Positions 17,290 through 29,295 of a stretch of 64,000 nucleotides of DNA are shown here, piece after piece. The notes under the pieces were generated by a model, which worked only from the letters and a program-made list of their open reading frames with translations, did no database searches and was not told the origin of the DNA. The translations under genes and the position numbers were made by a program. Location: contig JAJXUO010000006.1 of assembly GCA_021782815.1 (NCBI GenBank), positions 1 through 64,000 on the forward strand, read 5' to 3'. The stretch comes from Pseudomonadota bacterium (GTDB lineage: Bacteria > Pseudomonadota > Alphaproteobacteria > Rhodospirillales > Magnetospirillaceae). How positions within the stretch are numbered: position 1 is the first letter of the stretch; the number at the start of each line of letters is the position of its first letter.

Positions 17290-17294
17290 CCGCT

Positions 17295-20931
<3,637 letters not shown>

Positions 20932-20949
20932 GGGCTTGGTCTCCGGGGC

Positions 20950-22068
20950 TTACACGCGCATGGGCATGAGAACGTAAACGGCGCTGGAATCCGCCACTTC
21001 CCGCACCACGGTGGGGCTGGCGGCGTCGGCCATGGCGAAGCGGGCGGCATCGCCCTCGATCTGGGCCAGAATGTCCATCAGGTAGCGCGAGTTGAAGCCG
21101 ATCTCCATGGCCTCGGCGCCGTAGGCGGCCTCCAACTCCTCGGTGGCGCTGCCGCTTTCCGGGCTGGAGGCCGACAGGGTCAGGCCGCCGCCATACACCG
21201 CCAGCTTGATGGCCCGCGACTTCTCGGTGGAAATGGCCGACACGCGGTCCACCGCCTGGGCGAAGCTCTTGCAGTCCACTTCCAGGATCTTGTCGTTGTT
21301 TTCCGGGATCACCCGTTCGTAATCGGGGAAGGTGCCGTCGATCAGCTTCGAGGTCAGCACCGCATTGTCGAAGGCGAAGCGGATCTTGCTGTCGGACAGC
21401 GACACCACCACGTCCTGGGCGGCTTCCTCGATCAGCTTCCGCAGTTCGTTCACGGTCTTGCGCGGCACGATCACCCCGGTCATGCCGGCGGCGCCCTCGG
21501 GCAGCGGCACCTCGACGCGGGCCAGGCGATGGCCGTCGGTGGCCACGGCGCGCAACACCGGCACCCCGCCGGAGGTGGCGGCGTGCAGATAAATGCCGTT
21601 CAGATAGTAGCGGGTTTCCTCGCTGGAAATGGCGAAGCGGGTGCGGTCGATCAGGCCCTTCAGCTCTTCCGCCGACAGGGTGAAGCTGTAGGGCAGCTCG
21701 CCGCCCGACATCACCGGATAGCCGTCCACCGGCAGGGCCTGCAAGGTGAATTTCGAGCGGCCCGAACGCAAGGTCAAAAGGCCGGACTCGGCATCCTGCT
21801 CCAGCTCCACCTGCGAGCCGTCGGGCAGCTTGCGCACGATCTCGTAGAAGGTATGGGCCGGGGCGGTGGTGGCGCCGGGGCGGATCACGTCGGCGCCCAC
21901 GGCCTCGACGATATCCAGATCCATGTCGGTGGCGTTCAGGGCCACCTGGCCGTCGCGGCCCTCGATCTTCACATTGGACAAAATCGGAATGGTATTGCGC
22001 CGCTCGACAACACTTTGAACATGGCTCAGGGACTTCAGCAGGGCTGCGCGTTCAATGGTCAGTTTCAT
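20950..22068 (-). CDS. dnaN: DNA polymerase III beta subunit (sliding clamp)
   Basis: 372 residues starting MKLTIERAALLKSLSHVQS, the family N-terminus; the frame is open 19 codons further upstream without similarity. The three repeated clamp domains are present and the protein ends VYVLMPMRV, the usual PMR-type end of DnaN. The dimer ring tethers polymerase to DNA. It follows dnaA with 143 bp between them; that gap contains a weak CCCCTT/AAGGGG hairpin (22126-22142) and probably a dnaN promoter. Confidence 0.97.
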   Translation of the reverse strand: MKLTIERAALLKSLSHVQSVVERRNTIPILSNVKIEGRDGQVALNATDMDLDIVEAVGADVIRPGATTAPAHTFYEIVRKLPDGSQVELEQDAESGLLTLRSGRSKFTLQALPVDGYPVMSGGELPYSFTLSAEELKGLIDRTRFAISSEETRYYLNGIYLHAATSGGVPVLRAVATDGHRLARVEVPLPEGAAGMTGVIVPRKTVNELRKLIEEAAQDVVVSLSDSKIRFAFDNAVLTSKLIDGTFPDYERVIPENNDKILEVDCKSFAQAVDRVSAISTEKSRAIKLAVYGGGLTLSASSPESGSATEELEAAYGAEAMEIGFNSRYLMDILAQIEGDAARFAMADAASPTVVREVADSSAVYVLMPMRV

Positions 22069-22211
22069 AGCGGTCCATTGCGGTCTTGCGGCTATCCGCG
22101 ATTGATCACAGGCGCGTCGCCGCACCCCCTTTCCTCAAGGGGCGACAGTATAGCACAAGCTGTTGCTTTCAGAAGCGCTTTGAGCAGTTATGCCTGGGCA
22201 ATCGGCGCGGT

Positions 22212-23585
22212 TCAGCTTTCCAGCATGCGGCGCAGAAGTTCGATGTCCTCGGCGAACGAGGTGTCGCCGTTGCGCAGTTCCTCGATCTTCTTCACGGCGT
22301 GCATTACCGTGGTATGGTCGCGGCCGCCGAATTTGCGGCCGATTTCCGGCAGCGAGCGGCTGGTGAGCTGTTTGGAGAGATACATGGCCACCTGGCGCGG
22401 CCGCGCCACCTGGCGGGCGCGGCGGGCCGAATGCATGTCGGCGACGCGGATATTGAAATGCTCCGCCACCTTCTTCTGGATTTCCTCGATGGTGATGCGG
22501 CGGTCGTTGGCGCGCAACAGGTCGTGCAGCACCTCCTGGGTGCTTTCCAGGGTGATGTCGCGGCCCACCAGCTGGGCATGGGCCACCACGCGGTTCAGGG
22601 CGCCTTCCAGCTCGCGCACATTGCTGGTGATCTTGTGGGCCAGGAACTCCGCCACCTTCACCGGCACGTGCACGCCCATCTGCTCGGCCTTGGAGCCGAT
22701 GATGCCGAGGCGCAGCTCGTAGCTGGTGGCATGGATGTCGGCCACCAGGCCGCAGCCCAGGCGCGAGCGCAGGCGCTCCTCCATGCCCTGCAGATCCGAG
22801 GGCGACTTGTCGGCCGAGATGATGATCTGCCGCCCCTGGTCCACCAGCGAATTGAAGGTGTGGAAGAACTCCTCCTGGGTGGAATCCTTGCCGCCGATGA
22901 ACTGCACATCGTCGATCATCAGCACGTCCACCGAGCGGAACTGCTCCTTGAAGGCCATGGTGTCCTGGAAGCGCAGCGCCCGCACGAAGCGGTACATGAA
23001 TTTTTCCGCCGACAGATAGATCACCGAGCGGCGGGGATTGCGTTCGCGGATATGCCAGGCCACGGCATGCATCAGATGGGTCTTGCCCAGGCCGACGCCG
23101 CCATAGAGGAACAGCGGATTGAACGACACCACATCGGATTCCGCCACGCGGCGGGCGGCGGCGTAGGCGAACTCGTTGGGCTTGCCCACCACGAAATTGT
23201 CGAAGGTGTAGCGCGGATCCAGCGGCGCGCCGATATCCTCGTTGACGTTGACCGGCTCGCACGGCGCGGCGGCCTGGGCGGGCAGGGGCCGGACAGCGGC
23301 CTGGGCGGCGGGCTGGGCCGCCTTGGCGGCGGTGGGCAGCACCACCACGTCGAGCCCGGTGACCGAGGCGTCCTCTTTCGACCACAGCGACTGGATGCGT
23401 TCGCCGTAATGGGTCACCACCCAGTCGCGCAGGAAGCGGGTCGGCACCGAGATGCGCACCACGCCGTCGTCGATTTCCAGCAGGGACAGCGGATTGAGCC
23501 AGCTTTTGAACGCGGCTTCGCCGAATTCGTCCCGCAGGCGTCCGCGGATCCGGGTCCATATCGCGCTGGAAATCTCGTTGCTCAC
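22212..23585 (-). CDS. dnaA: Chromosomal replication initiator DnaA
   Basis: 457 residues; AAA+ initiator that binds DnaA boxes and opens the origin. Domain I opens with WTRIRGRLRDEFGEAAFKSW. A Pro/Ala linker is near 85-105. Domain III has Walker A GGVGLGKTHL, Walker B VLMIDDVQFI and the sensor-1 region IIISADKSPSDL. Domain IV carries the signature IGRKFGGRDHTTVMHAVKKI. All key residues are intact. The gene heads the dnaA-dnaN-recF-gyrB cluster and is 385 bp from rpsT. Confidence 0.98.
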   Translation of the reverse strand: MSNEISSAIWTRIRGRLRDEFGEAAFKSWLNPLSLLEIDDGVVRISVPTRFLRDWVVTHYGERIQSLWSKEDASVTGLDVVVLPTAAKAAQPAAQAAVRPLPAQAAAPCEPVNVNEDIGAPLDPRYTFDNFVVGKPNEFAYAAARRVAESDVVSFNPLFLYGGVGLGKTHLMHAVAWHIRERNPRRSVIYLSAEKFMYRFVRALRFQDTMAFKEQFRSVDVLMIDDVQFIGGKDSTQEEFFHTFNSLVDQGRQIIISADKSPSDLQGMEERLRSRLGCGLVADIHATSYELRLGIIGSKAEQMGVHVPVKVAEFLAHKITSNVRELEGALNRVVAHAQLVGRDITLESTQEVLHDLLRANDRRITIEEIQKKVAEHFNIRVADMHSARRARQVARPRQVAMYLSKQLTSRSLPEIGRKFGGRDHTTVMHAVKKIEELRNGDTSFAEDIELLRRMLES

Positions 23586-23881
23586 CTCGGAAAACCCTCG
23601 ATCCTACGGTCTGGCGGCGCCTGTCCGTCCTGTCTCGTTCATCCCGGCGCGAATGGACGGCGCACCTTTATTGGGATAAGGGAAATCCACAATAACGGTG
23701 CACAATAACCCTGCGTTCTCCCGCGGATGCGAAATCTGCGGGAAGAGGAACGGAAACGGCGGAGAAGAGCCCCCCATGGAGCCCAAGAAGCCGACTTTAT
23801 CCGCGCCGGAGCCGGACGGCAAGCGGACCGAAAAGCGAACGGCGAAAATTTTTTGGCCTGATGCTTCTCTTGCCGGCAGCA
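23586..23881. promoter_or_regulatory. dnaA upstream region; weak candidate origin/regulatory site
   Basis: There is no convincing gene between dnaA and rpsT. The region is locally AT-rich. On the dnaA strand it holds two tandem TTATTGTG motifs 13 bp apart (plus-strand TCCACAATAA at 23686-23695 and TGCACAATAA at 23699-23708), each containing a partial DnaA-box match. Many alphaproteobacterial origins lie elsewhere (near hemE), so this may only autoregulate dnaA. Confidence 0.35.
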
Positions 23882-23920
23882 AAATGGCCACGCCCGCTAT
23901 TTTCGCGGGCGCGGCCATTT
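23882..23920 (-). terminator. rpsT terminator
   Basis: ATGGCC-A-CGCCCGC (23884-23897) pairs with GCGGGCG-C-GGCCAT (23905-23918). On the minus strand the hairpin follows the rpsT stop by about 50 bases and is trailed by TTTTGC. Confidence 0.75.
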
Positions 23921-23970
23921 ATTCCGATCTCCAGTCGAGCAAGCCCGGCGGCCCTAAGGCCGCGCGCGGC

Positions 23971-24231
23971 TTACAGCGACTTGATACGGGCGGCCAGGCG
24001 CGAGATCTTGCGCGCGGCGGTGTTCTTGTGCAGCACGCCGGCCTGGGCGCCGCGCATCAATTCCGGCTCGGCGGCGCGCAGGGCCTCGGCAGCCTGCGCC
24101 TTGTCGCCACCGGCGATCAGCAGTTCCACCTTCTTGACGAAGGTGCGGATGCGGCTGACGCGGGCACGGTTGACTTCGGTGCGGCGCTCGGTCTGGCGGA
24201 TGCGCTTCTTAGCCGACGAATGATGAGCCAT
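23971..24231 (-). CDS. rpsT: 30S ribosomal protein S20
   Basis: 86 residues, highly basic, beginning [17 protein letters not shown] and ending with an Arg/Lys-rich helix, the S20 pattern. S20 binds the 5' domain of 16S rRNA. It is a single gene with its own terminator, between dnaA and a hypothetical gene on the other strand. rpsT next to dnaA is common in alphaproteobacteria. Confidence 0.96.
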   Translation of the reverse strand: MAHHSSAKKRIRQTERRTEVNRARVSRIRTFVKKVELLIAGGDKAQAAEALRAAEPELMRGAQAGVLHKNTAARKISRLAARIKSL

Positions 24232-24476
24232 GAGTTAAACCTGCTTCAAGGATAAGAGAAATCGGAAGGCGCGTTTATAAGACCGCTTTCGCGCCGGCGT
24301 CAAGGGGCGAATCGTGATTCGCCTCAATCGTTTGGCGGACGATCTTCAGAAAGCCGGGAGAAGGCCGGGAGCGCGCGGCCGGAAACCCTCCGGCGGGGCC
24401 GGGGCGGCGGGTTCTGCAGACTGTGCCGCAGGCCATCCGCGCGGGATGGCGCACAACCTGTTCCAAGGAGGATCCC

Positions 24477-24971
24477 ATGCCCACAGTGACCGTTGGAAAT
24501 TTCGTTCTCGACTACACCTTGCGGACCAATGCCGAACCCGGCAACGATATCCAGTTCGGCATGGACTTCACGGTGCGGCAGAGCAAGTCGCCGTTGCCGT
24601 TGATGCAGCTGATTTATCCGGCCACCAGCGTCGGCACCAACGTGGCCGGCCAGTGGAACGTGGACAACCACCAGGCCCCCGCCAGCGGTGCCCAGTGCCT
24701 GGTGTTCGCCAATGCCGACGGCGGCGTCATCACCGACATTCCCACCGAGCTCAGCAAACGGAACCTGGGCGTGCGGTCGACCAAGTTCGCCATCTACCGG
24801 GTGGATCTCGGCAAGAACGCCGTGCAGGTGGCCGGGGTGACCTTCGGCTACAGCATCGATACCAGCGCCGCGATGCCGATCACCACCTTCACCGCCATGC
24901 AGGCCGTCAGCCTGCCCAACGATCAGAAGCAGGTGGTGTTGGCCAAGTGCGGTTCCGTCAAGTTCCAGTAA
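24477..24971 (+). CDS. Hypothetical beta-rich protein (164 aa)
   Basis: The start at 24477 has a strong AAGGAGG site (about 24465-24471). The 164 residues have no signal peptide and look like mostly beta structure (repeated alternation such as VTVGNFVLDYTLRTN, ITTFTAMQAVSL). No family is recognised. It is a single gene between rpsT and enoyl-CoA hydratase. Its TAA stop is shared with the left target duplication of MITE copy A. Function unknown; the gene call is firm thanks to the ribosome site and codon use. Confidence 0.75.
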   Translation: MPTVTVGNFVLDYTLRTNAEPGNDIQFGMDFTVRQSKSPLPLMQLIYPATSVGTNVAGQWNVDNHQAPASGAQCLVFANADGGVITDIPTELSKRNLGVRSTKFAIYRVDLGKNAVQVAGVTFGYSIDTSAAMPITTFTAMQAVSLPNDQKQVVLAKCGSVKFQ

Positions 24972-25116
24972 TACCAAATTGCAGTGATCGGAACCGATCA
25001 CTGCACCCTCACGCGCCGGGCGGGTTTCTCCGAAACCCTTGGCTTCGCGCCATTAGGCGCGCGTCGCCTTGCTCCTAACCGGCGTCGCGATGAGTCAAAC
25101 TTATCGCGACTTGGTA
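24972..25116. mobile_element. MITE-like element, copy A
   Basis: 145 bp with inverted ends TACCAA/TTGGTA and target duplication TAA (24969-24971 and 25117-25119). It has hairpins near both ends (TGCAGTGATCGG with CCGATCACTGCA; GTCGCGATGAG with a complement carrying one change) and smaller ones inside (GGGTTTC/GAAACCC). It encodes no protein. It starts at the stop codon of the hypothetical gene. Confidence 0.85.
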
Positions 25117-25126
25117 TAAGGCGCCG

Positions 25127-25160
25127 GCCCGCCCCGGCGACGGGTGTCGCCGGGGCGGGC
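25127..25160 (-). terminator. Strong hairpin after enoyl-CoA hydratase
   Basis: GCCCGCCCCGGCGAC (25127-25141) pairs perfectly with GTCGCCGGGGCGGGC (25146-25160), giving a 15-bp stem, 7 bases after the stop of the minus-strand gene. It lacks a T-run but probably ends or stabilises that mRNA. Confidence 0.55.
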
Positions 25161-25167
25161 GCGGGGA

Positions 25168-25944
25168 TCAGCGGTTCTTGAAGTTGGGCTGGCGCTTCTC
25201 GGCGAAGGCGGCCATGCCCTCCTTCTGGTCCTCGGTGGCGAACAGGGCGTGGAACAGGCGGCGCTCGAACTGCACGCCCTCGGCCAGGGTGGTCTCATAG
25301 GCCTTGTTCACGCATTCCTTGGCGGCCAGGGTGGCGACGCGGCCCATGGAGGCGATGCGCTCGGCCACCTTGAGGGCCTCGTCCAGCAGTTCGGCGGTGG
25401 GGACCACGCGGCTGACCAGGCCGCAGCGTTCGGCCTCGGTGGCGTCGATCAGGCGACCGGTCAGCACCATTTCCATGGCCTTCGACTTGCCGACGAAGCG
25501 GGTCAGGCGCTGGGTGCCGCCGGCGCCGGGAATGATCCCCAAGGTGATTTCCGGCTGGCCGAACTTGGCATTGTCGCCGGCCAGGATGAAGTCGCACATC
25601 ATGGCCACTTCGCAGCCGCCGCCCAGGGCGAAGCCGGCCACCGCGGCGATCACCGGCTTGCGCACCTTGGTCACCGCTTCCCAGCCCTTGGTGATGAAAT
25701 TGCCGAGATAGCAGTCGGTGAAGCTCTTGGCGGACATTTCCTTGATGTCGGCCCCGGCGGCGAAGGCCTTCTCGCTGCCGGTGATGACGATGGCGCCGAT
25801 CTCGTCGTCGGCCTCGAAGGCGTCCAGGGCCTGACCCAGTTCGGCCACCAGGGCGCTCGACAGGGCGTTCAGCGCCTTGGGACGGTTCAGGGTGATCAGG
25901 CCGACATGGCCCTTGGTTTCGACGATAACGTTTTCGTAGACCAT
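25168..25944 (-). CDS. Enoyl-CoA hydratase (crotonase type)
   Basis: 258 residues; hydrates trans-2-enoyl-CoA in fatty-acid beta-oxidation. The oxyanion-hole segment [11 protein letters not shown] is near residue 65. Both catalytic glutamates are present, in [12 protein letters not shown] and in [31 protein letters not shown] at the N-terminus is typical of FadB-like and ECHS1-like enzymes. It stands alone between the rpsT region and a small exported protein; beta-oxidation partners are not in the window. The precise acyl specificity is unknown. Confidence 0.93.
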   Translation of the reverse strand: MVYENVIVETKGHVGLITLNRPKALNALSSALVAELGQALDAFEADDEIGAIVITGSEKAFAAGADIKEMSAKSFTDCYLGNFITKGWEAVTKVRKPVIAAVAGFALGGGCEVAMMCDFILAGDNAKFGQPEITLGIIPGAGGTQRLTRFVGKSKAMEMVLTGRLIDATEAERCGLVSRVVPTAELLDEALKVAERIASMGRVATLAAKECVNKAYETTLAEGVQFERRLFHALFATEDQKEGMAAFAEKRQPNFKNR

Positions 25945-25981
25945 GAAAGGCTCCCCTCGCGTGATATCTGTATCTGTTGGG

Positions 25982-26356
25982 TTAACGCGGCTCGACCGAG
26001 AAATGCACCGTCAGCGGACGGCGGCTGCCGTCCACGGTGATGCGCAGGCGCTCGGTATCGCGCCGATAGCTGCCGTCGGCCTGACGGCTCCAGCCCAGGG
26101 CGGGCAGGGTCTGGCTGTAAAAGCCGGTAACCGCCGCCACCGTGGTGTCGCCGTCGGCCGTGGCGTCGATAATGCGGCCGCCGGGGCTGTCGAACAGCAC
26201 CCCGCCCGGATGTTCCACCAGGCCGGGGGCCAGGGGCAGATCCTCCAGTTCCGACAAATAGGCCTGGTCGGCCCGGGCCGGCGCGGCCAGAACCAGGAAC
26301 AGGCAGGACGCCAGAACGGCGCAGGGACGACGCAGATGCAGCATGAACTCTGTCAT
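25982..26356 (-). CDS. Small exported protein of unknown function
   Basis: 124 residues with a signal peptide (hydrophobic [14 protein letters not shown] then APARA, cleavage expected near residue 30), so probably periplasmic. The mature part has a mixed alpha/beta pattern ([26 protein letters not shown]). Genes of this kind often sit between mutM and enoyl-CoA hydratase in Rhodospirillales, but no function is established as far as I know. It follows mutM by 25 bp and is probably in the same transcript. Confidence 0.65.
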   Translation of the reverse strand: MTEFMLHLRRPCAVLASCLFLVLAAPARADQAYLSELEDLPLAPGLVEHPGGVLFDSPGGRIIDATADGDTTVAAVTGFYSQTLPALGWSRQADGSYRRDTERLRITVDGSRRPLTVHFSVEPR

Positions 26357-26381
26357 ATCATCACCGTCCGGTTGAGGTCAC

Positions 26382-27212
26382 TTAAACTTGCCGCTTGTCA
26401 CAATAATATGTCGAGCGGCCCGCCTGGGTGATGCGGCGGATGCCCTCCTTGCAGGTGCAGCCGGGGCAGGGGCGGCCCTCGCGGTCGTAGACGGCGAAGG
26501 CGTGCTGGAAATAGCCCAACTCGCCCGAGGGCTGGCGATGGTCGCGCAGCGACGATCCGCCCGAGGCGATGGCCTCGGCCAGCACCGCCTTGATGGCGGC
26601 CACCAGGGCGGCGGTTTCGGCGGGCCGCAGGCTGGAGGCCGGGCGGGCGGGGTGCAGACCGGCGCGGAACAGCGCCTCGCTGGCATAGATGTTGCCGATT
26701 CCGGCCACCACCTTTTGATCCAGCAGCGCCACCTTGAGGGGGCTCCCCCGTCCGGCCAGCGCCGCCGCCAGCACCGCCGGGGTGAAGGCGGGATCCAGGG
26801 GTTCGGGGCCGAGGGCGGCCAGCAGCGGGTGGCGATCGAGATCGGCGGCGGCCACCAGATCCATCAGGCCGAAGCGGCGGGCGTCGTTGAAGGTGACGCG
26901 GCCGCCGTCGTCGGTGTCGATCACCACATGGTCGTGCTTGCCGGGCGGCGTCGCGTCGGCCCGGCCCACCAGCATGCGCCCCGACATGCCGAGATGGCAG
27001 AGGACCACCCAGCCGTCGTCCAGATGCCAGCACATGTATTTGGCCCGCCGGGAGAGGGCGGTCACGGTGCGTCCGCTCAGGCGGCGGGCGAAATCGGGGG
27101 GAAAGGGGCGGCGCAGATCGGGGCGGCGCACCTGGGCCGAGACGATCTTGCGTCCCTCCAGGGCTTGTGCCACGCCACGGCACACCGTTTCCACTTCGGG
27201 AAGTTCAGGCAT
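26382..27212 (-). CDS. mutM: Formamidopyrimidine-DNA glycosylase (Fpg/MutM)
   Basis: 276 residues; removes 8-oxoguanine and other oxidised purines. It begins [10 protein letters not shown] with catalytic Pro2, Glu3 and Glu6. [10 protein letters not shown] holds the conserved Lys, HLGMSG follows, and the helix-two-turn-helix contains [15 protein letters not shown]. The C-terminal zinc finger is odd: CPGCTC and YYCDKRQV give three of the expected four Cys, with Arg where the last Cys normally stands. The preceding bases hold a tandem of a dispersed repeat. The enzyme is otherwise complete. Confidence 0.95.
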   Translation of the reverse strand: MPELPEVETVCRGVAQALEGRKIVSAQVRRPDLRRPFPPDFARRLSGRTVTALSRRAKYMCWHLDDGWVVLCHLGMSGRMLVGRADATPPGKHDHVVIDTDDGGRVTFNDARRFGLMDLVAAADLDRHPLLAALGPEPLDPAFTPAVLAAALAGRGSPLKVALLDQKVVAGIGNIYASEALFRAGLHPARPASSLRPAETAALVAAIKAVLAEAIASGGSSLRDHRQPSGELGYFQHAFAVYDREGRPCPGCTCKEGIRRITQAGRSTYYCDKRQV

Positions 27213-27293
27213 GACCCCAGCATGACCCCGCCGCCGTTCCCGTTCAATAAGGAAACCGGAAGGGGGCCCGCCGCCAGAGGGAGATAGAGCCCG

Positions 27294-27580
27294 GAAGCCG
27301 CATCGCGGCTGACTAGCGCATTGAGCGCGCCGGAGCGTTGCCGGAGCGAAAGCGCAGGCATAAGTGAGGACAAGCCAAGCTGGCGGCACGCCAGCGCCCG
27401 GCGCTTGAGGGACATATGGAACCGGCGCAGCCGGTGACTAGCCCGTTGAGGGCGCCGGAGCGTTGCCGGAGCGCTTGCGCGGAGGCATAAGTGAGGACAA
27501 GCCAAGCTGGCGGCACGCCAGCGCCCGGCGCTTGAGGGACAAAAAATGAAATTATCCCGGCGCCTGAGGGACATATGGAA
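27294..27580. repeat. Dispersed repeat family 3: two tandem units and a fragment
   Basis: Two head-to-tail units of about 120-125 bp (27294-27419 and 27420-27540) share GCCGGAGCGTTGCCGGAGCG, GGACAAGCCAAGCTGGCGGC and CCCGGCGCTTGAGGGACA. A short third piece (CGGCGCCTGAGGGACATATG) lies at about 27558-27577. An inverted copy occurs at 44290-44415. Each unit contains several small hairpins. The units lie between mutM and purH; no coding frame is convincing. Confidence 0.8.
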
Positions 27581-27619
27581 AAGGACAGGGCACCCGGCGG
27601 CGCCCCGTCCATTCCGGTG

Positions 27620-29197
27620 TCAGTGGCGGAAATGGCGCATGCCGGTGAAGACCATGGCCAGGCCCTTTTCATCGGCGGCGGCAATCACCTCGGCGTCGCG
27701 CATGCTGCCGCCCGGCTGGATGATGGCGGTGGCGCCGGCATCCGCCGCCGCCAGCAGGCCGTCGGCGAAGGGGAAGAAGGCGTCGGAGGCCACCACCGAG
27801 CCGATGGTGCCGGGCTGGTCCAGCTTGGCGGCCTCGGCGGCCTCGCGGCTTTTCCAGGCGGCGATGCGCGAGCTGTCCACCCGGCTCATCTGCCCGGCGC
27901 CGATGCCCACGGTGACGCCCTCCTTCACATAGATGATGGCGTTGGACTTCACATGCTTGCAGACGCGGAAGGCGAACAGCAGATCCTTCAGCTCCTGCTG
28001 GGTGGGCTGGCGCTTGGTCACCACCTTGAGGTCGTCCAGGGCCACGCGGCCGGAATCGCGGCTTTGCAGCAGATAGCCGCCGGCGATGGTGCGCAGGGTC
28101 ATGGCCTGTTCGGCCGGATCGGCCAGGCCGTGCGTCAGCAGCAGGCGCAGGTTCTTCTTCTTGGCGAAAATGGCCCGCGATTCGGCGTCGGCGTCGGGGG
28201 CGATCACCACCTCGGTGAACAGCTTCGAGATTTCCTCGGCGGTTTCGGCGGTCAGCGGCCGGTTAAGGGCGATGATGCCGCCGAAGGCGGACACCGGATC
28301 GCAGGACAGCGCCTTCAGATAGGCGTCCTTCATGGAGGCGCCGGAGGCCACGCCGCAGGGGTTGGCGTGCTTGATGATGGCCACGGTGGGCTCTTCGAAT
28401 TCCGACACCAGCTCGAAGGCGGCATCGGTATCGTTGATATTGTTGAACGACAGTTCCTTGCCCTGCAGCTGTTCGGCGGTGGCCACGCCGGGGCGGGCCT
28501 TGCCGGTGACGTAAAGGGCGGCCTGCTGGTGCGGGTTCTCGCCGTAGCGCAGGGTCTGCTTCAGTTCGGCGCCCACCGCCACGCGGCGGGGGAAGGTATC
28601 GCCGATCTGGGCGGCCATCCAGCCCGAGATGGCGGCGTCGTAGGCGCCGGTGCGGGCATAGGCGGTGGCGGCCAGCTTGACGCGGGTGGCCTTGCTGGTG
28701 GCGCCGCCCTGGGCGCGCATCTCGTCCATGATCAGGGCGTAATCTTCGGTGTCCACCACCACGGCCACGTGGTCATGGTTCTTGGCGGCGGCGCGGATCA
28801 TGGCGGGGCCGCCGATGTCGATATTCTCGATGCAGTCATCCCAGGGCGCGCCCTGGGCCACGGTGGCCTCGAAGGGATAGAGGTTCACCACCAGAAGATC
28901 GATGGGGGCGATGCCGTGTTCGGCCATGGCCTGTTCGTGCTGGGCATTGCCGCGAATGCCCAGAAGCCCGCCATGCACCTTGGGGTGCAGGGTCTTCACG
29001 CGGCCATCCAGCATTTCGGGGAAACCGGTATGCTCCGAGACGTCCTTCACCGGCAGGCCGGCATCGCGGATGGCTTTGGCGGAGCCGCCGGTGGACAGAA
29101 GCTCGACACCCTGGGCCACCAGGAAGGCGGCGAAGTCGATCAAGCCGGATTTGTCGGAAACGGAAATGAGCGCGCGGCGAATAACGGGTTCGGCCAT
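27620..29197 (-). CDS. purH: Bifunctional AICAR transformylase/IMP cyclohydrolase
   Basis: 525 residues; performs the last two steps of purine synthesis (AICAR to FAICAR to IMP). The N-terminal MGS-like cyclohydrolase domain has [15 protein letters not shown] and [16 protein letters not shown]. The C-terminal transformylase has [11 protein letters not shown] and [13 protein letters not shown]-like segments, and [20 protein letters not shown] near the end. The start [12 protein letters not shown] at 29197 fits the family. It is 98 bp downstream of the nucleotide-sugar dehydratase gene on the same strand. Confidence 0.97.
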   Translation of the reverse strand: MAEPVIRRALISVSDKSGLIDFAAFLVAQGVELLSTGGSAKAIRDAGLPVKDVSEHTGFPEMLDGRVKTLHPKVHGGLLGIRGNAQHEQAMAEHGIAPIDLLVVNLYPFEATVAQGAPWDDCIENIDIGGPAMIRAAAKNHDHVAVVVDTEDYALIMDEMRAQGGATSKATRVKLAATAYARTGAYDAAISGWMAAQIGDTFPRRVAVGAELKQTLRYGENPHQQAALYVTGKARPGVATAEQLQGKELSFNNINDTDAAFELVSEFEEPTVAIIKHANPCGVASGASMKDAYLKALSCDPVSAFGGIIALNRPLTAETAEEISKLFTEVVIAPDADAESRAIFAKKKNLRLLLTHGLADPAEQAMTLRTIAGGYLLQSRDSGRVALDDLKVVTKRQPTQQELKDLLFAFRVCKHVKSNAIIYVKEGVTVGIGAGQMSRVDSSRIAAWKSREAAEAAKLDQPGTIGSVVASDAFFPFADGLLAAADAGATAIIQPGGSMRDAEVIAAADEKGLAMVFTGMRHFRH

Positions 29198-29295
29198 GGT
29201 AATCCCCAATGGGTAGGACAGCGATAAGACGGAAGATCGCCGGGGATATAGCACGATCGGCCGCCGATCGCCACGGTGGAAGGAGGGGGGTAAAG

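Noticed and set aside
23776-24255. Possible plus-strand gene over the rpsT region
   Set aside because: It overlaps rpsT on the opposite strand and the rpsT terminator, lacks a good ribosome site, and shows no domain.
27310-27600. Frames in the mutM-purH gap with Arg/Leu-rich sequence
   Set aside because: They are produced by the family-3 tandem repeats and recur wherever the repeat occurs.
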